A stretch of DNA of 64,000 bases from JBDGRJ01 sp042218065 (GTDB taxonomy: Bacteria; Patescibacteriota; Patescibacteriia; Magasanikbacterales; UBA922). The notes below the pieces were generated by a model. The model did not search any database and was not told where the DNA came from. It saw nothing but the letters and a program-made list of their open reading frames with translations. Of the stretch, positions 1 to 9,442 are shown in pieces; position 1 is the stretch's first letter; each line of letters starts with the position of its first letter. Both the position numbers and the translations under genes were made by a program. Where the stretch lies: positions 6,518 to 70,517 of the forward strand of contig JBDGRL010000012.1 of the NCBI GenBank assembly GCA_042218065.1. Reading direction: 5' to 3'.

Positions 1-1314
1 ATCATCAGTATTTAAATGCTCTCTAGTATGGTAGTTTCCTTTTTTATTTTCCAACAGTTGCATCACATCACCGATATATTTTTCCGGGGTCAGTATTTCT
101 ACATCCATCCAGGGTTCTTTAATGGTGTCAATTTTTGGTCTCTCCGGTAGGTCCTCAGGACTTTTGACATTTATCTGTTCACCGTCGGTTTTTGTGACTT
201 TGTATTCCACCGAAGGGACTGTAGCAACGATATTTAGATCGAACTCGCGCTCCAGACGTTCTTGGAAAATCTCTAAGTGCAGCATACCTAAAAAACCGCA
301 CCTAAAGCCATAACCCAAAGCAGGCGAGTGGTCCGGCCGATAAGTAAGTGCAGAGTCACTAAGCTTGAGCTTTTCTATTGCTTTTCTCAGATCTTTTGAT
401 TCATCGCCCTCTTGTGGAAAGATACCGGCAAAAACTCTTGGTTTTACTTCTTTGTACCCGGGTAGAGGCTTATCAACGGGACTTCCTTGATTAGTGATTG
501 TGTCTCCGACTTGTACTTTGTTTATATCTTTCAAATCGGTGACTAAGTATCCTATTTGTCCTGTTTCTAGCTTTTCTTTTTCTTGCATTTTAGGGGAGTG
601 GTAACCAGCTGCCAGTACTTTTGTCTCAGCTCCTGAGCGCATTAGCTCAATCTCTTCGTCTGTTTCAGCTTGACCCTGCATAACTCGTACTGAGGCGACT
701 ACACCTCGGTAATCATCATAGTGAGAGTCAAAAATAAGCGCCTTCAGCTTGTCCGAGTCGGGGCTTATATCCGGCGGAGGTGTTCTATCTACTACAGCAT
801 CTAAAACCTCTTCTACACCTTCTCCTGTTTTGGCGGAGCAAGTTAAGATATCATCTATGTCACAGTTGAGAAGTTCAGCCAGCTCGATTTTTCGTTTGTC
901 TAAATCAATATTATCCAAATCTATCTTGTTCAACACCGGTATGACCTCTAAGCCTTGCTCTTGGGCAAGGTACAGATTAGCGATAGTCTGGGCTTGGACG
1001 CCCTGAGAAGCATCGACCAGCAAGATTACACTCTCTACAGCTGCAAGAGATCGGGACACTTCATAGTTAAAATCGACATGGCCCGGTGTGTCTATCAGGT
1101 TTAAGGTGTGGTCTCTGTATTTCATACGGACAGGCTGCAGCTTGATAGTAATACCCCGTTCTTGTTCTAGATCCATAGTGTCTAGGTGCTGGTCCGACAT
1201 TTCATCATCTCTGATGGTTTTGGTCATCTCCAAAAATCGGTCTGCCAGAGTAGATTTGCCGTGATCTATGTGAGCTATTATTGAGAAGTTTTTTATTTTA
1301 TTTTCTTTGCTCAT
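1..1314 (-). CDS. lepA: Elongation factor 4 (LepA), 3' part outside window
   Basis: A ribosome-associated GTPase that back-translocates stalled ribosomes. About 438 N-terminal residues are visible, and the reading frame stays open to the window edge, so the C-terminus is missing. The start ATG (1312-1314) opens with IKNFSIIAHIDHGKSTLADR, the G1/P-loop. Further on are the switch motif LIDTPGHVDF and the G4 motif NKID. The downstream GYGFRCGFLGMLHLEI stretch is diagnostic of LepA rather than EF-G. No Shine-Dalgarno sequence is visible upstream. It is the last gene of a minus-strand run behind murJ, with an 82-nt gap. The identification is near certain. Confidence 0.97.
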   Translation of the reverse strand, partial: MSKENKIKNFSIIAHIDHGKSTLADRFLEMTKTIRDDEMSDQHLDTMDLEQERGITIKLQPVRMKYRDHTLNLIDTPGHVDFNYEVSRSLAAVESVILLVDASQGVQAQTIANLYLAQEQGLEVIPVLNKIDLDNIDLDKRKIELAELLNCDIDDILTCSAKTGEGVEEVLDAVVDRTPPPDISPDSDKLKALIFDSHYDDYRGVVASVRVMQGQAETDEEIELMRSGAETKVLAAGYHSPKMQEKEKLETGQIGYLVTDLKDINKVQVGDTITNQGSPVDKPLPGYKEVKPRVFAGIFPQEGDESKDLRKAIEKLKLSDSALTYRPDHSPALGYGFRCGFLGMLHLEIFQERLEREFDLNIVATVPSVEYKVTKTDGEQINVKSPEDLPERPKIDTIKEPWMDVEILTPEKYIGDVMQLLENKKGNYHTREHLNTDD

Positions 1315-1396
1315 TTTTATTTGTTTGGCGGTTAGTTTAGCAATTTTTTGAATTTTAGTAAAGATAAGATTCTTGCGTATTTATAAGGTTTATTTT

Positions 1397-3010
1397 TTAT
1401 ATTTCATCCGGCTCGTCAACTTCTGCTTCAATGTCAGTCCAACTTAAGTATTTTCGCTTTGCGCTAGATTGTAGCTGTTGTAGCTCTTTCGTTTTTAGTA
1501 GATACGAGATTAGGATATAAACCATCAGTCCCAATCCTCCTAAAATTAGACCATAGAAGAAAGTGAGAATCATACCTTCAAAGTTTGTTAATCGATTAAG
1601 ATAAGGTTCAGCTAGATACATTGTCAGCCACATGAAGATGCTAGCAGGTGTGATTTTAGCTATGAGCTTGAGGAGTTTGCTCTCGCGTATTGATCCTAAT
1701 TTGTTTCTCAACAAAAGCCAAAGCAGTGCGAACTGGCATATCATAGAAATCGAAAACGCCATCGCTAGACCGCTGATCCCAAAGCTGTCCTTTAGCAACA
1801 GTGCGGCCACCAAATTTATAATCATTCCTATTGTTGCAACTACAAATGGACCCCATGTATCCTTCAGTGCAAAAAAGCCTCGGATAAGCACAGGGATCAA
1901 ACTCTGAGCAAAGAGAGATACTGAAAAGAAGGCAAGTGCTGATGCGGTCTGCTTTATAGACTGCCGGTCAAATTTACCGGAACCAAAAACCACTTCTACT
2001 ATCTCGACTCTAAGCAGAATAAAGAGAATTGTTATTGGTATGATCAAAAATAATACCTTTCGGATGGTGCTGACTAGAAGCTCAGTCATATCTTCCGCTT
2101 TTTCTTTTGCTATCAGCTCGGAGAGAGCAGGAAAAGAGGCAAGAGCAAATGAGTAACCTATAATTCCTACAGGAAAGTACTGTATATTTTTTGCAAAATT
2201 AAAGATAGTTAGGCTTCCTGCAGCCAAGGTTGAGGCGAGGATTGTCATAATCAAAAAATTCATCTGATTTGCTGCCAGACCCAGAGTTCTGGGGATCATC
2301 ATTTTACCTATTTTTTTCAGATGCGGATTGTGCCAGGGAAGAATAAATTTATACTCAAAACCGAGATGAAACAAAGTGGGAACTTGTATTGCTAGATGCA
2401 GGAAAGCGCCTAAAATTACACCCCAAGCAAGACCAATTTCTCCAAAGTGAGGAACGAAAAATAATGCTCCTGCGATAATCCCTAGGTTATACACTACAGG
2501 AGTAAAGGAGTAAACTATGAATGATTTAAATGACTGCAGTACACCGCTGGCGATGCTACTAAGCCCCAACAAGATTGGGCTTAAAAACATCACTCGGGTC
2601 ATTTTTATTGTTAGATCTAATTTTTTTCCGCTATAACCCGGAACCACCCACTGCATTAATTGTGGGGTGAAGATGAATAAAATAGTACATATGACAATGA
2701 GTGATATTCCCAATATATTCAACACCCCGTTAGTGACCTTCCAGGCCTCGTCCGTATCATCTTCTAGAAGCTCTTTAAACACCGGGATAAAACCGGCAGA
2801 TAAAGCTCCGACGACCAGCATATTATATACCAAATCCGGCACACGAAAGGCTGCAAAATAAGCATCCAAAGTATTCCCAGCTCCGAACTGGTGGGCAAAA
2901 ATTTTATCCCGCGCTAAACCGATAAAACGGGAGACTAAAGAAGCTGCCCCTACTGCAATAGCGGCTCCGGTAGTGCTTTTAATTTTACTTTTAATCAGTT
3001 TCTTTATCAT
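1397..3010 (-). CDS. murJ: Lipid II flippase MurJ (MviN family)
   Basis: A polytopic membrane protein of 537 residues, the usual MurJ size. It is rich in predicted transmembrane helices (about 13-14) and has the family N-terminus with a conserved arginine pair (SLVSRFIGLARDKIFAHQFG, residues about 24-43), followed by a DAYFAAFRVPD motif. MurJ flips lipid II across the cytoplasmic membrane for peptidoglycan synthesis. The last about 35 residues form an acidic cytoplasmic tail. Its start overlaps the stop of the upstream membrane-anchored gene by 4 nt (ATGA), so the two are translationally coupled. The start was chosen from that overlap. Peptidoglycan enzymes elsewhere in the window (MurA-like, RsmH, MraZ) fit with a walled cell. 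Confidence 0.95.
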   Translation of the reverse strand: MIKKLIKSKIKSTTGAAIAVGAASLVSRFIGLARDKIFAHQFGAGNTLDAYFAAFRVPDLVYNMLVVGALSAGFIPVFKELLEDDTDEAWKVTNGVLNILGISLIVICTILFIFTPQLMQWVVPGYSGKKLDLTIKMTRVMFLSPILLGLSSIASGVLQSFKSFIVYSFTPVVYNLGIIAGALFFVPHFGEIGLAWGVILGAFLHLAIQVPTLFHLGFEYKFILPWHNPHLKKIGKMMIPRTLGLAANQMNFLIMTILASTLAAGSLTIFNFAKNIQYFPVGIIGYSFALASFPALSELIAKEKAEDMTELLVSTIRKVLFLIIPITILFILLRVEIVEVVFGSGKFDRQSIKQTASALAFFSVSLFAQSLIPVLIRGFFALKDTWGPFVVATIGMIINLVAALLLKDSFGISGLAMAFSISMICQFALLWLLLRNKLGSIRESKLLKLIAKITPASIFMWLTMYLAEPYLNRLTNFEGMILTFFYGLILGGLGLMVYILISYLLKTKELQQLQSSAKRKYLSWTDIEAEVDEPDEI

Positions 3011-3690
3011 TTATTCGGGATAACTATATCCAGAGAACCAATCTCTGTGCCGGGTTGTTCCGGGTTGTTTTCCAGATACAGACTTCCCACTATCCCCCCC
3101 TTACTAAAGCCGATTTGTTTAATATCTTTTTTGTCAGCTGTGCTATTTACCGTAAAGCCGTTCTTTTTTAGCTCGGTAGTATAAAAATCTTTTACGAAGT
3201 CTGGCTCGGCTGATATATTTCTCCATTCAATCACGATCTTGTTTTGCCTTTTTTTGGTCGGCTGATTCATTAAATAGAGAAACTCCGAAAATATATTCTT
3301 TTTCTCGGTCGAATCTTTTGCGTTCAGGTAGTTTTTAAGCTCAACCGGGGAGTCTTCTTGTAGTATCACGTGAGCAGAGACCAGGAAGAATTTAGGCACT
3401 ATATCTGAGACTTTCGCTAGAAAGGTTTTGTTATTCTGAGAAGCCACTGCTATTCTGCTGATGCTGTCTTGTTCATATACCGGTACTCCTTCGGGTAGGC
3501 TTTTTGGTACTTTTTTTACCTCTTTTAGGTGTGGTGAAGAAGCAAATTTAATCAACCCCAAAAAGCTAATAATCAGTAGAATAATAAAGAAACAACCCTT
3601 ACCGCAGCTTCTCTTTAGGCAAGAACCTTTCTCTTCTAGCTCTTGTACTGCTGGCCCTTTTACCTGAACATCATTGTCTTCCTTGCGCAT
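3007..3690 (-). CDS. Membrane-anchored protein of unknown function
   Basis: Not recognised. The frame extends upstream to a TTG at 3708, but the first ATG (3688-3690, MRKEDNDVQ) is the more natural start. A cysteine-containing segment is followed by one transmembrane helix at about residues 33-50 (FFIILLIISFLGLIKF). The remaining about 175 residues would lie outside the membrane. They are mixed alpha/beta with a late GFTVNS/GGIVGSLYLE stretch, which resembles small periplasmic alpha/beta domains. It overlaps murJ by 4 nt and is probably co-transcribed with it and lepA. A role linked to cell-wall export is only a guess from context. Confidence 0.75.
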   Translation of the reverse strand: MRKEDNDVQVKGPAVQELEEKGSCLKRSCGKGCFFIILLIISFLGLIKFASSPHLKEVKKVPKSLPEGVPVYEQDSISRIAVASQNNKTFLAKVSDIVPKFFLVSAHVILQEDSPVELKNYLNAKDSTEKKNIFSEFLYLMNQPTKKRQNKIVIEWRNISAEPDFVKDFYTTELKKNGFTVNSTADKKDIKQIGFSKGGIVGSLYLENNPEQPGTEIGSLDIVIPNK

Positions 3691-3837
3691 AGATATAGTT
3701 AAAAGCAATAATTAGGATATCAGAAATAGGGGTTATTGTACAGATCATCTCCTCCTTAATTACAACTGTATAATTAGACTTATTATTTCTTAGTTAGTTT
3801 GCTATACTTCAAATGATAAATAAATAAAATTAATTTT

Positions 3838-5199
3838 ATGCAGCTACAATTTTGCGGGGCCGCAAGAGAGGTCACGGGATCTTGTCATTTGTTGGAGACG
3901 GAAGATAAAAAGATCTTATTAGACTGCGGGATGTTCCAAGGTGGCAAATATGCAGATAAGAAAAACTGGGATGATTTCCCTTTTGAGCCTAAAGAGCTAG
4001 ATGCAGTTTTAGTTAGTCACGCTCACTTGGACCATGTAGGAAGACTGCCCAAGCTAGTCAAAGAGGGTTATTCGGGCCCGATCTATATGACCGAAGGCAC
4101 TGTCGCGCTGACAAAGATCGTATTGGAGGATGCTCAAAAAATAATGGAGCACGATAAGGATCAAAAAGATGATCCTGTACTTTACAGTAAAGAGGATGTA
4201 AATAAAGTAATGGAGCTGGCCAAAGACGTAGTATATGATAAGGAGGTTAGATTATTTGATGATATAACAGCTAGATGGAAAGATGCCGGTCATATTTTAG
4301 GCTCCGCTTTTATAGAAATTGAAGCTCAGGATAAGAATATAGTGTTCTCGGGTGATATCGGTAATACGGATGTGCCTATTCTCAGAGAAACCAGAGAGAT
4401 GGGGGAGGTCGATGTATTAATTACAGAGTCTACCTATGGTGATGAAAAACATGAACCTAGAGATAAATCTACCGAGGTAATGCTTGATTTGATAAAAAAA
4501 GCCTGCAAAAACGATGGCACGATAATGATCCCGGCTTTTTCAATAGAGAGGACACAAGAGCTGCTGTATGCACTACATCAAATTTCCGAACACTCAAACA
4601 ATGATCTTTTGGACGGGCTGCCGGTATATCTAGACAGCCCGATGGCGATCGATGTAACTGAGGTGTTTGAGGATTATCCTAAGTATTATGACGAAGAGGC
4701 TTATCAGCATTATGTAAAAGAGAATGATATAATGGATTTGCCGAACTTAGAGTTTACTTATGATCGTAAAGCTTCCAAAAAAATAAACAGCAAACAACCG
4801 CCCAAACTGATCATTGCAGGTGCTGGTATGATGAACGGCGGTAGGATATTACACCATGCAATCAGGTATCTACCTGATCACGACTCTATTTTGCTTATAG
4901 TCGGTTATCAAGCTGAAGGAACTACTGGCAGGAGATTATATGAGGGTTGTGAAAAAATAGAAATATTCGGCAGTGAGGTAGAGGTTAATGCCCAGATAGA
5001 AGCGGTAGGCGGGATGTCTGCTCATGGAGATAAGAATAAGCTCTTAGATTGGATAGGAAGCGGGGAATCTGCGCCGGATAAGATGTATTGTGTACACGGT
5101 GAACCTAAATCGGCCACAAAGCTGGCACATAGAGCAGAGGAGAAATATGATGGCATGGATGCTTTCGTGCCGGCTTATGGTGAGAAGGTGGAGGTATAA
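3838..5199 (+). CDS. Beta-CASP metallo-beta-lactamase-fold ribonuclease (CPSF/YSH1-like)
   Basis: This 453-residue protein has the MBL-fold metal site HAHLDHVGR (about residues 61-69). It also has the later ligand motifs (DAGHILGSAF, SGDIGN) and the beta-CASP motifs: motif A ESTYGD, the FSIERTQELL helix, and motif C GGMSAHGDK near residue 395. This architecture (MBL, beta-CASP insert, RMMBL tail) is that of bacterial relatives of CPSF73/RNase J, which act on RNA. The length matches the short COG1236 group rather than RNase J. The start ATG lies about 30 nt after an extended -10 (TATACT, 3803-3808), with no Shine-Dalgarno. RNA processing is inferred from family. Confidence 0.9.
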   Translation: MQLQFCGAAREVTGSCHLLETEDKKILLDCGMFQGGKYADKKNWDDFPFEPKELDAVLVSHAHLDHVGRLPKLVKEGYSGPIYMTEGTVALTKIVLEDAQKIMEHDKDQKDDPVLYSKEDVNKVMELAKDVVYDKEVRLFDDITARWKDAGHILGSAFIEIEAQDKNIVFSGDIGNTDVPILRETREMGEVDVLITESTYGDEKHEPRDKSTEVMLDLIKKACKNDGTIMIPAFSIERTQELLYALHQISEHSNNDLLDGLPVYLDSPMAIDVTEVFEDYPKYYDEEAYQHYVKENDIMDLPNLEFTYDRKASKKINSKQPPKLIIAGAGMMNGGRILHHAIRYLPDHDSILLIVGYQAEGTTGRRLYEGCEKIEIFGSEVEVNAQIEAVGGMSAHGDKNKLLDWIGSGESAPDKMYCVHGEPKSATKLAHRAEEKYDGMDAFVPAYGEKVEV

Positions 5200-5252
5200 A
5201 TAAAAATGCACTCTGCAAATACAGATTTTGTCATCAATAAAATTTAAGATTA

Positions 5253-7349
5253 ATGAGTAAAAAGTTCAACCTACAATCAGAATTCGATCCAGCTGGAGAC
5301 CAACCTAAAGCTATTGAAAAGTTGACTGAAGGAGTTGATGAGGGATATGACAAACAAACTTTACTTGGAGTCACCGGCTCCGGGAAAACATTTACTATGG
5401 CTAACGTGATAGAAAATGTACAGATGCCGACCTTGGTTATTGCTCACAACAAGACTCTGGCAGCTCAGCTGTGTAATGAGTTTAGAGAGTTTTTTCCCGA
5501 TAATGCGGTGCAATATTTTGTTAGCTATTATGACTATTATCAACCGGAAGCCTATGTGCCCGGCAGTGATACATATATTGAAAAAGAGGCACAGATAAAT
5601 GATGAGATAGAGAGGCTTCGCCATGCTACTACTCAGTCTATCTTGACCAGAAAAGATGTGATTATTGTCGCTTCCGTCTCCGCTATCTATGGGTTGGGCT
5701 CACCTGACAAGTACGAAAAAACAGTTTTAAAGCTAAATAAAGGGCAAGAGCTGGATCGAAGGGGCATGATGGAGCATCTGGTGGAGATGCAGTTTGACCG
5801 CACCAAAGATAATCTTGAGCGAGGCACCTTCAAGGTTCGGGGCAGGGTATTTGAGATTATGCCGATTCACAAGGAAAGGATTTATCGGTTTGAGATCTCA
5901 GATCAGATTGAGCGGATAGAGGTGATAGATCCTGTGACACGCAATGTAATTGAGGAAGTCGAACAGGCATGGTTTTTTCCGGCGGAACACTATGTAACTT
6001 CTGAGAGCAACAGAGAACAGGCTATAAAACAGATTCAGCAAGAACTTCAGGAAAGATTGGAATATTTTGAAAAGCAGGATAAAATGCTGGAGTATGAACG
6101 ACTAAAACGTAGAGTAAATCACGATATTGAGATGATCAGAGAAGTCGGGTACTGCAATGGAATTGAAAATTATTCACGTTATTTTGATAATCGTGAGCCG
6201 GGAGAAGCCCCATTTACATTAATTGATTATTTCAAACATACTCATGATAACTTTTTGACTATTATAGATGAATCCCATGTCACTATACCCCAGATTGGCG
6301 GCATGTACGCCGGAGACAAGTCAAGAAAGGAAACGCTGATTGAGCATGGATTCCGGCTGCCCTCGGCAAAAGATAACAGACCATTGAAGTTTTACGAGTT
6401 TGAGGAAAGAATAGAGCAGACGATATTTACTTCCGCTACACCTGATGATTATGAACTGGAGGAGTCCGGCCAGGTAGTAGAGCAGATTGTTCGTCCGACC
6501 GGTTTGGTCGATCCAGAGGTGTTGGTGCGCCCTATTACACCTATAAGTCAGGATAAGAGCGGAAATATTCATCAAAATGAAGAGCTGTATACACAAGATG
6601 AGATTGCAAGCAAAGACAAATCTCAAGTAGATGATTTAATTGATAGAATTAAAGATCGGATTGAGTCCGACGAGCGAACACTGGTTACGACTTTAACCAA
6701 AAAAATGGCAGAAGACCTAACTGATCATCTAAAGAAAGAAAATATCTCCGTGAAGTATCTACACAGTGATATCGATACATTGGATCGAGTAGATATTATT
6801 CATGATCTACGCAAGGGAAACATCGACGTTATTGTGGGAGTTAATCTACTGCGTGAAGGGTTGGATATACCCGAGGTCTCTCTGGTAGCTATTTTAGATG
6901 CTGACAAAGAAGGGTTCTTGCGCAGTGAGACCACCTTGGTTCAAACTATGGGTAGAGCTGCCAGAAACGTCAATGGACAGGTAGTGCTTTATGCTGATGA
7001 GCTCACCGGATCACTTGAAAACGCCATTGAAGAGACACAAAGAAGAAGAAAAATTCAGCTGGAGTACAATGAAAAACATGACATTACTCCTGAAACTATT
7101 GAAAAGAGAATCAAGAATATTTTAGATGAGTTCGGTATTATTAGAAGAAACACATCGGGCAAGAAGGTACCTGATTCAGAAGAAACCCTGGACCTAGAGC
7201 TGAAGGGGGACGATAGGGATCTGGAGGAGATTATAAAAGAGAAAGAAGAAAAAATGGAGCAGGCGGCCGAAGATCTGGACTTTGAGACTGCTGCAGTACT
7301 TCGAGATGAGATTAAGGAACTCAGGATGAGATTAAAAGCTGAAAGTTAA
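5253..7349 (+). CDS. uvrB: Excinuclease ABC subunit B (UvrB)
   Basis: The damage-verification helicase of nucleotide excision repair, loaded by UvrA and cut with UvrC. It has 698 residues. Visible are Walker A GVTGSGKTFT (about 39-48), the beta-hairpin region YYDYYQPEAYVP, DESH (Walker B), and the helicase motif with TSATP. The motif VNLLREGLDIPEV and a C-terminal UVR helix pair (EDLDFETAAVLRDEI) that binds UvrC are also present. One oddity is an extra stretch of about 27 residues between the VRPTGLVDPEVLVRP and QVDDLIDRIK motifs (about residues 432-458), where most UvrB proteins have only a few residues. There is no Shine-Dalgarno before the ATG. Confidence 0.98.
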   Translation: MSKKFNLQSEFDPAGDQPKAIEKLTEGVDEGYDKQTLLGVTGSGKTFTMANVIENVQMPTLVIAHNKTLAAQLCNEFREFFPDNAVQYFVSYYDYYQPEAYVPGSDTYIEKEAQINDEIERLRHATTQSILTRKDVIIVASVSAIYGLGSPDKYEKTVLKLNKGQELDRRGMMEHLVEMQFDRTKDNLERGTFKVRGRVFEIMPIHKERIYRFEISDQIERIEVIDPVTRNVIEEVEQAWFFPAEHYVTSESNREQAIKQIQQELQERLEYFEKQDKMLEYERLKRRVNHDIEMIREVGYCNGIENYSRYFDNREPGEAPFTLIDYFKHTHDNFLTIIDESHVTIPQIGGMYAGDKSRKETLIEHGFRLPSAKDNRPLKFYEFEERIEQTIFTSATPDDYELEESGQVVEQIVRPTGLVDPEVLVRPITPISQDKSGNIHQNEELYTQDEIASKDKSQVDDLIDRIKDRIESDERTLVTTLTKKMAEDLTDHLKKENISVKYLHSDIDTLDRVDIIHDLRKGNIDVIVGVNLLREGLDIPEVSLVAILDADKEGFLRSETTLVQTMGRAARNVNGQVVLYADELTGSLENAIEETQRRRKIQLEYNEKHDITPETIEKRIKNILDEFGIIRRNTSGKKVPDSEETLDLELKGDDRDLEEIIKEKEEKMEQAAEDLDFETAAVLRDEIKELRMRLKAES

Positions 7350-7444
7350 GCAAATAAAATTATAAAAATAGCTCTGATAAGCATAATGAAGGGCCCAATA
7401 AACCTCTTTGTTGTATTTGATATAATTTTAAAAAGTTTTGAGCT

Positions 7445-8857
7445 ATGACATATAATCCTACTAAAAATAGAGAAGCATCGGAACCGAACCATAATCAGAC
7501 TAATTTAGAAAGATTTAAAGAAATTGCTGAGGAGAACCGTCATGAAGCCCACGAGAAGGCCCCTATTTTGGGGGAAGATTATCTACAGGCTCTCAATGAA
7601 GGATTTGAGTCGCAAGCAGATAGGGAGAGATTGGAACAACATATTGTAGTAAAATTGGGCAAGTGGTTTAAAAAAAGGGCCGAGGAGATGGAAAAAGATA
7701 ATGAGGTGCCATTGTATTTTAGTCGTTTGTTAGAATCTGATCACCTTAAAAGATTTTTAGAAGAATCAGAAGATTATGAGAAGGGTGTGGATGCTGATGC
7801 TGCTTCAGAACTTTTTTCTCATTGTGTAGACTTGTTTTCGGGCTGTGGATATGATGATTCTATGGATGGTATACCTAATGATTTGTTAGAAGCTTTATTG
7901 CGAGCAAATAAGCAATATAAAACTGAGTTAAAAAAATATTTTGATGTGGGGGTGGATCAAGAAGCTAAAGATGATTTTCGTAACTTTTTCATCTCTCAAA
8001 TTACAAAATTATCAGATAAGATAAATTTAGCCGAACCTGTTCTACAAAAAATTAGAGAACGTCTTGAAGATATTATTTTTGATTTAGTGGGGGGATTAAG
8101 TGGAAGAAATGCCAGAGGGGCATCATTTCGTTACTATCCAGAAGAGGATAGGGTAAAATTAACTCTAGATCAATTTAAGGGAGAGCACGACCCCCAAGAA
8201 CAATGTGATTTAATTAAAAAAATAGCTGTACACGAAACCCTACATGCCGTGAGCTGTTTTTCTGCCAATAAAGAGAAGACAGACATAGAAAGTTTGGGTT
8301 CATGCAAGCTGGGTTTATTGTTTGAGAGTGATTGGCCGTCCGGAGGTCATAATCTGAATGAGGGGGTTACTGACTATCTTGCTATTCAATTTTTAGGACA
8401 TGAAAGTAAAAGCATAAGATATTCACCCGGTGATTATAAGGTTGGAATATATCAACCACAGATAGCAGCTGTTGAGGCAATTTTAGATGACATCCCTGAG
8501 GAAATTTTATTTGGTGCTTATTTTGAATCTTATCAGAAATCGCAAGAAAATACAGCCGTAAAAACTAAAGAACTGTTAAGTCTGATGGAAGAAAAATATG
8601 GAGATAAAGATTTCTTCTTTGTGTTAGATGAATCTTTGAGGTATTTGGATCCGCAACATTTTAACCAAAAGAAGCAAGCAAAGAAACTTATAGCAGCTCT
8701 AAAAAAGGAAATTCAAAGGAATCAAGGAGTTTCCGATATACTAGACTCCCATAAGCTCAATAAAGATATGATAGCCAAAGTTCTAGAAAAACATGTTTCA
8801 TCTCAGGGTGAAGGGTCTGTGAAGAGTTGGTTTTACAGTGCTGAGAATATAGACTAA
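7445..8857 (+). CDS. Putative zincin-fold metallopeptidase-like protein
   Basis: A 470-residue protein not assigned to a named family. Around residue 263 it carries HETLH, matching the HExxH zinc site, inside a hydrophobic IAVHETLHAVSCF helix. About 50 residues later NEGVTDYLAIQFLG supplies a glutamate in the right context for the third ligand of gluzincins (ExxxD-type helix). The first about 200 residues are charged and helical, and there is no signal peptide or membrane segment, so it is probably cytoplasmic. A TATAAT at 7421-7426 lies 18 nt before the ATG, so the transcript would be almost leaderless. It stands alone after uvrB. Peptidase activity is inferred from the motif only. Confidence 0.7.
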   Translation: MTYNPTKNREASEPNHNQTNLERFKEIAEENRHEAHEKAPILGEDYLQALNEGFESQADRERLEQHIVVKLGKWFKKRAEEMEKDNEVPLYFSRLLESDHLKRFLEESEDYEKGVDADAASELFSHCVDLFSGCGYDDSMDGIPNDLLEALLRANKQYKTELKKYFDVGVDQEAKDDFRNFFISQITKLSDKINLAEPVLQKIRERLEDIIFDLVGGLSGRNARGASFRYYPEEDRVKLTLDQFKGEHDPQEQCDLIKKIAVHETLHAVSCFSANKEKTDIESLGSCKLGLLFESDWPSGGHNLNEGVTDYLAIQFLGHESKSIRYSPGDYKVGIYQPQIAAVEAILDDIPEEILFGAYFESYQKSQENTAVKTKELLSLMEEKYGDKDFFFVLDESLRYLDPQHFNQKKQAKKLIAALKKEIQRNQGVSDILDSHKLNKDMIAKVLEKHVSSQGEGSVKSWFYSAENID

Positions 8858-8899
8858 TACGTTGATGTAATTAATTTATAAGTAGAGAAAAAGCACTAA

Positions 8900-9028
8900 T
8901 TAGAAAAGACAATAATTAATCATGCCATCGAATTTTTGAATTATCGCACCCCTAAGTTTTTTGCTACCACCTCTTCATCAGAAATAATCGATCATCTTAC
9001 TGGACGACAATATACTCATATATTTTAG
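8900..9028 (+). pseudogene. Possible relic of a transposase C-terminus
   Basis: A short open frame without a start codon sits in the 216-nt gap after the peptidase-like gene. It reads ...NHAIEFLNYRTPKFF... and ends at a TAG (9026-9028). LNYRTP followed by an aromatic residue is the typical end of IS30-type and related transposases (the wording is usually LN-x-R/K-TP-xE). Nothing else of such a gene remains on either side and no terminal repeats were found. If real, it marks an old insertion that has almost fully decayed. Chance resemblance cannot be excluded. Confidence 0.3.
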
Positions 9029-9073
9029 AGTTTATTTTTTAATATGATAATATAAGAATATAACTTTTTATCA

Positions 9074-9442
9074 ATGAAACAAGCAACCTTAATTTACGAT
9101 GGTGATTGTGGTTTTTGTGAGTATTGGGTGCAAAGATGGAAGCAAACTACGGGAGATGAGGTAGAGTATAAAGCTTATCAGCAATCTCTATCCGAGTTTG
9201 AAAATCTATCTAAAGAAGAATGTGAGCGCGCTGTACAGCTTATAACCTCAGGTGGAGAAAAATTTAGTGCGGCCGAAGCCGTGTTTGAGACCCTGGCAAT
9301 TGGCGGTAATACTAAATGGAGGTGGGTCTATAATAACATACCTTTTGTTAGTTATTTATTTGAGTTTAGCTATAAAATAATAGCACATAATAGGTCTTTC
9401 TTTTTTAAGTTGACAAAGATATTTTTTGATGAAAACGATTAA
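9074..9442 (+). CDS. DCC-family thiol-disulfide oxidoreductase-like protein (DUF393)
   Basis: A small protein of 122 residues whose N-terminus carries the family signature, an acidic-turn motif DGDCGFC (residues 9-15) right after the first strand. The two cysteines in DxxCxxC arrangement give the family its thioredoxin-like, presumed redox, annotation. The middle contains the usual SxAxAxF segment (SAAEAVFETLAIGG). The C-terminus has hydrophobic, aromatic stretches that may touch the membrane. Its end overlaps the start of the next gene by 14 nt, so the pair is coupled. The upstream DNA is very AT-rich, with -10-like boxes and no Shine-Dalgarno. Confidence 0.88.
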   Translation: MKQATLIYDGDCGFCEYWVQRWKQTTGDEVEYKAYQQSLSEFENLSKEECERAVQLITSGGEKFSAAEAVFETLAIGGNTKWRWVYNNIPFVSYLFEFSYKIIAHNRSFFFKLTKIFFDEND

